From contig DJYK01000030.1 in assembly GCA_002450095.1 (NCBI GenBank), positions 1-26,839 of the forward strand: DNA of 26,839 nucleotides, in the 5' to 3' direction. The position numbers and the translations under genes were made by a program. The notes beneath the pieces were generated by a model, which saw only the letters and a list, made by a program, of their open reading frames with translations, was not told the origin of the DNA and made no database searches. The first letter of the stretch is position 1, and every line of letters starts with the position of its first letter. Below are positions 23,747-26,839 of the stretch, in pieces. This stretch comes from Mageeibacillus sp. UBA6980 (GTDB lineage Bacteria; Bacillota; Clostridia; Saccharofermentanales; Saccharofermentanaceae).

Positions 23747-26700
23747 ATGGTAGTAAACAAATCTAACAAAAGATTGTTCGGCCTTGTATCGCTTGCACTC
23801 TCTGCTGCGGTTCTTATGCAATGGCTGATCCTTCCCAAGATCCAGTGGAACAGCGATGTTCTTGCTGCAGGTGAGTGGGATCCGAGCAAGCAGGATGCAT
23901 CCAGTATGGTCAACTTTAACACCATTCTCGGTGGTGGTGTGGACTACGGCATCATTGCTGATTCACTTCATCAGGAAGGACATATGGAGACGACTTTCGC
24001 CACCAATTTGTTCTCGAGTACTTCAAATAACGATGTTGACTTCATGGATCCCGGAATGACTGCTCAGTTCATTATCGGTGAACTTGCTGATGGTAATTCC
24101 ATTACGTTCGGTAAAACTTTTGCCTCATCTTACTACATTGAGGGACCTTCAGCTTTATTTGAAGGCGATCCTAATATTGTAGATGCGACTGTTTCCGGAA
24201 CATATGGTCATTTTGTCCTTAACGATCCGTTCTTTGAGAATGGTTCTCCGTCGATAATCCCTCATGTTAATGATAATGCCAGTGCTAATGTAAACAGACT
24301 TATTAACAGAATCGGCGGTACCGACGAGTGGTCTGAAATATTATCCGATAAAGCAAATAGTGCTGCCTATAATCTTCCTTCTTCTTATATATCTTATCCT
24401 ACATCGAACTCCATGATGATCGATCTTACTGATCCCATCTTTATGGATCGTGTTGTATATGTCAATGTTACGGCTGATATGCTCCCTTATCTATCTGCGA
24501 CAGGTGACTATGACAGCGCTACCGGTAAGGCTAAGCAGGGTCTTGTAATTAAGAAAGATCCTTCTACTGTTATTGTTTTTAATATTGAGAATACTGTTTC
24601 AGGATCAACATTAGATCTTAATAAGTTCTTTGTTGTTTCCGGTGACCATATCATGGCCTCCACAACTGCTGTTTGCGGTGATAAGACCAATTATAGTTTT
24701 GGCGGAAGTATTAATGCCAATTCCACAATTATAAATGAACAGCTTTGTGAATCGGTAATATGGAACATCAGAACACAGGGACAGGTAAACCTCAGCACTA
24801 CAGCCGGTACGATCCTTTGTCCTTACGCCGATGTTACATTCACCGGCGGTAATATTTCCGGTTGGCTTGTTTCAGGCGGACATGTAAATACAAACGGAAT
24901 CGAGTTCCACTATCTTTATGGCGGAAGCTCAAGAGACGGCAGGAACGAGATGCACTTTGCGGCATATAAGAACTTTACTTCGACTTATGCAAAGAAGAAT
25001 GAAGTAGTAGCCGATCCTTCTATCATCGTTCACGAAGGTGACTTCGTATTCAACTGGCAGGAATATACGGATATGAGCTTTAATACTCCTGTCGGATCCG
25101 CTGTTCCTTGCAGTGTTTCCGATAACAGTGTTGTTCAGTTCCCTGTATTGTCATTCCAGACAACCGATCCCAATGGTGAGCGCTATGTTGCACCGAATGG
25201 TCATGCAGATTTCTATTTCAAGATAACCGAGACCGCCAAGACTATTCCGGGTATCTCTAATTCCGACGGTTATATCCTTGTAAGACTCAGAGCTAATGCG
25301 GATGCAGAGGGTGAAGTTACATATCAGGTTCAGTCACAGTCAGTAACAGGTGAAACTGGCAATCTTATTACTTATCATACGAACGGAACATGGGATCCAA
25401 CTGGACAAACACTCCCTGAGAATGAAACCTGGGTCCCCATGTCAGGTGTTTGTTTTGACCTCGGTTTCTTCTTTAACAAGGTAATCCCTAATACCATCTC
25501 GATTACGAAGAATATTACAGGTGATTATGTTCCTGAAGCTGATACTGAATACACATTCCGTGTATACAGTACTGCAGGCGGTGTAACGACTTATTATAAG
25601 GAAGACGGTACTCCATCTGCCGATCCTTATGATATAACCGTTACGGTTGCTGCAGGGAAGACATCCGGCAATACTTTGGTTACAGGTCTTCCTGCTGATA
25701 CGACAGTTGTCGTTGAAGAGGTCGAGGCTTCTGCTTCCAGAGCCGGATATGACCTGATTGCCGGTACTCATTCTCAGACTGTAACAACTTCGGGTTCTCT
25801 TTCACAGGCAACGATAACCAATAAATATGAAAGGCACAGCAATCTTCAGGTAACTAAGACGGTTACAGGTGTTGATGTTCCCGGTTCATTCAGATTCTTG
25901 GTTTCCAATGGAACAAGCTATCTCCAGCCCGACGGTTCATTCTCTTCAGTTGAGACCTATTATGAGGTAGAGGCCGGTAAGACCTATAATTTCTATGATG
26001 TACCTTCCGGTACATATCAGATCATAGAGGATGTTGATGCAGCTAAGGCCGCAGGAACAGCAGTTTCTGCTTCTGTTGAACTTGATGAATCAGCATCTAC
26101 GACAATTGTTCCAAACGTTGTAGTTTCTTCTGATCCTACAGCGGTTGCAACAGCCGAACTCGTAAACCATTATGTGGATAATTCTACAGGTGAGATTATT
26201 CTCGGTAAGACTGTTGAGGGTGCGCAACTTAATTCCTGGGCTCAGATTCAGTTCCAAATCTATTATATAGAGAATGGTATTACCTACTATCTCAATTATA
26301 ATAATGGACAAACAACAGCTGAACAGTGGCAGGCTATTATCAGAATTAATCCCGGTCAGACTATTACACTTTCCGGCGATTGTATTCAGGTTGGTAGAAC
26401 TTATCATATTGAAGAGTTGAATTACAATAATTGGTCTAATTGGGATTTTACTGATAATCAGCCTCATACCTATACTACGACACTGATTAATGTCGATAGT
26501 GATTCTACTGAGGGAACACAGGCGGATATTAGTTTTGGTACATCTTCTTCGATTAACTGTAATGTTGTTAACTACTATGATGTAACACCTACACCGACTG
26601 ATACGCCTACACCTACGGATACACCGACGCCTACGGCAACGGATACACCGACACCTACGGCAACGGATACACCGACACCTACGGCGACGGATACTCCGAC

Positions 26701-26839
26701 ACCTACAGCTACGGATACACCTACACCGACGGCAACGGATACACCTACGCCTACGGCAACGGATACACCTACGCCGACAGCAACGGATACACCTACGCCT
26801 ACAGCAACGGATACGCCTACACCTACGGCTACTGACACA
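23747..26839 (+). CDS. Large secreted adhesin: choice-of-anchor A region, three Cna-B-like modules, Thr/Pro repeat stalk (partial)
   Basis: The frame is open for 1031 codons to the window edge without a stop. An N-terminal signal peptide (hydrophobic 11-30, likely cleavage in VLAAG, about 40-42) is followed by a choice-of-anchor A-like region (about 55-410: DYGIIADSLHQEGHMETTFA, VIWNIRTQGQVNL, GTILCPYADVTFTGGNISG). Three Cna-B/DUF5979-like modules follow at about 582-697, 698-810 and 816-942. Each has a Lys near the start, a Glu in a VVVEE/IIED/IEEL strand and an Asn near the end (K588/E657/N692, K704/E761/N807, K821/E889/N942), the set that forms isopeptide bonds in pilin-like proteins. From residue 945 the chain is TDTPTPTA repeats. 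The C-terminal anchor, perhaps a sortase motif, lies outside the window. Confidence 0.88.
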   Translation, partial: MVVNKSNKRLFGLVSLALSAAVLMQWLILPKIQWNSDVLAAGEWDPSKQDASSMVNFNTILGGGVDYGIIADSLHQEGHMETTFATNLFSSTSNNDVDFMDPGMTAQFIIGELADGNSITFGKTFASSYYIEGPSALFEGDPNIVDATVSGTYGHFVLNDPFFENGSPSIIPHVNDNASANVNRLINRIGGTDEWSEILSDKANSAAYNLPSSYISYPTSNSMMIDLTDPIFMDRVVYVNVTADMLPYLSATGDYDSATGKAKQGLVIKKDPSTVIVFNIENTVSGSTLDLNKFFVVSGDHIMASTTAVCGDKTNYSFGGSINANSTIINEQLCESVIWNIRTQGQVNLSTTAGTILCPYADVTFTGGNISGWLVSGGHVNTNGIEFHYLYGGSSRDGRNEMHFAAYKNFTSTYAKKNEVVADPSIIVHEGDFVFNWQEYTDMSFNTPVGSAVPCSVSDNSVVQFPVLSFQTTDPNGERYVAPNGHADFYFKITETAKTIPGISNSDGYILVRLRANADAEGEVTYQVQSQSVTGETGNLITYHTNGTWDPTGQTLPENETWVPMSGVCFDLGFFFNKVIPNTISITKNITGDYVPEADTEYTFRVYSTAGGVTTYYKEDGTPSADPYDITVTVAAGKTSGNTLVTGLPADTTVVVEEVEASASRAGYDLIAGTHSQTVTTSGSLSQATITNKYERHSNLQVTKTVTGVDVPGSFRFLVSNGTSYLQPDGSFSSVETYYEVEAGKTYNFYDVPSGTYQIIEDVDAAKAAGTAVSASVELDESASTTIVPNVVVSSDPTAVATAELVNHYVDNSTGEIILGKTVEGAQLNSWAQIQFQIYYIENGITYYLNYNNGQTTAEQWQAIIRINPGQTITLSGDCIQVGRTYHIEELNYNNWSNWDFTDNQPHTYTTTLINVDSDSTEGTQADISFGTSSSINCNVVNYYDVTPTPTDTPTPTDTPTPTATDTPTPTATDTPTPTATDTPTPTATDTPTPTATDTPTPTATDTPTPTATDTPTPTATDTPTPTATDT
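26617..26839 (+). repeat. 24-bp tandem repeat encoding DTPTPTAT
   Basis: Nine complete 24-bp units start at 26617, 26641, 26665, 26689, 26713, 26737, 26761, 26785 and 26809, and a partial unit runs off the window edge. Shorter PTPTDT units precede it (26581-26616). Units differ mostly at third codon positions, so the peptide is kept while the DNA drifts. It is in frame with the adhesin and encodes an extended, probably glycosylated stalk. Confidence 0.95.

Noticed and set aside
26575..26838. Long minus-strand frame of Val/Gly/Ser repeats
   Set aside because: It is the reverse complement of the 24-bp repeat in the adhesin gene; it has no start signal of its own and ends with the repeat.
26617..26839. 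CRISPR-like array
   Set aside because: The 24-bp units are contiguous without spacers and stay in frame in a coding sequence.

Overview
The window looks like a chromosomal stretch from a low-to-medium GC anaerobic member of the Clostridia. Reasons: strong AGGAGG-type ribosome binding sites, TTGACA/TATAAT promoters, a meso-diaminopimelate dehydrogenase, a BioY biotin S component, NhaC and SSS sodium transporters, RsbU/V/W-type partner switching, an HD-GYP protein and a Cna-B-like surface adhesin. TAA, TAG and TGA are all used as stops, so the code is standard. The species cannot be named from the sequence.

Layout. 1-126: repeat-rich edge with a perfect hairpin. 127-1732 (-): membrane-anchored amidase-fold protein and a zinc-ribbon protein. 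1824-2531 (+): family 2 glycosyltransferase. 2553-4232 (-): 12-TM protein fused to two LuxR-like DNA-binding domains, divergent from a secreted DUF4214 protein (4403-5341); a perfect palindrome lies between them. 5473-6060: BioY behind a strong promoter with a BirA-like inverted repeat. 6096-7922: unknown protein, YgjP-type metalloprotease and HAD phosphatase in one operon, convergent on ddh (7919-8905, -). 9039-12643: cytidylate-kinase-like protein, then a promoter/terminator leader, an SSS symporter and a FAD-dependent dehydrogenase. 12640-14202 (-): GT-C membrane glycosyltransferase. 14276-14351: tRNA-Ala(GGC) with its own promoter and terminator.

14441-23536 is the most interesting block. 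It is a co-directional signalling cluster: alpha/beta hydrolase, PAS/HD-GYP protein, Cache-HAMP-SpoIIE phosphatase, a 203-aa protein of unrecognised family, NhaC antiporter, STAS antagonist, a second protein paralogous to the 203-aa one, an RsbW-like kinase and a divergent PRPP-synthetase-like protein. It has the complete phosphatase / antagonist / kinase set for partner switching, but no sigma factor is visible. The two paralogous proteins each sit next to a core component and may be added players.

23747-26839: start of a large secreted adhesin (choice-of-anchor A region, three Cna-B-like modules, then a 24-bp repeat coding a Thr/Pro stalk). It is open at the window edge.

At several genes a -10 box ends only 6-7 nt before the ATG with no Shine-Dalgarno sequence, which suggests leaderless transcripts beside ordinary ones. 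No gene-free stretch exceeds about 210 bases.
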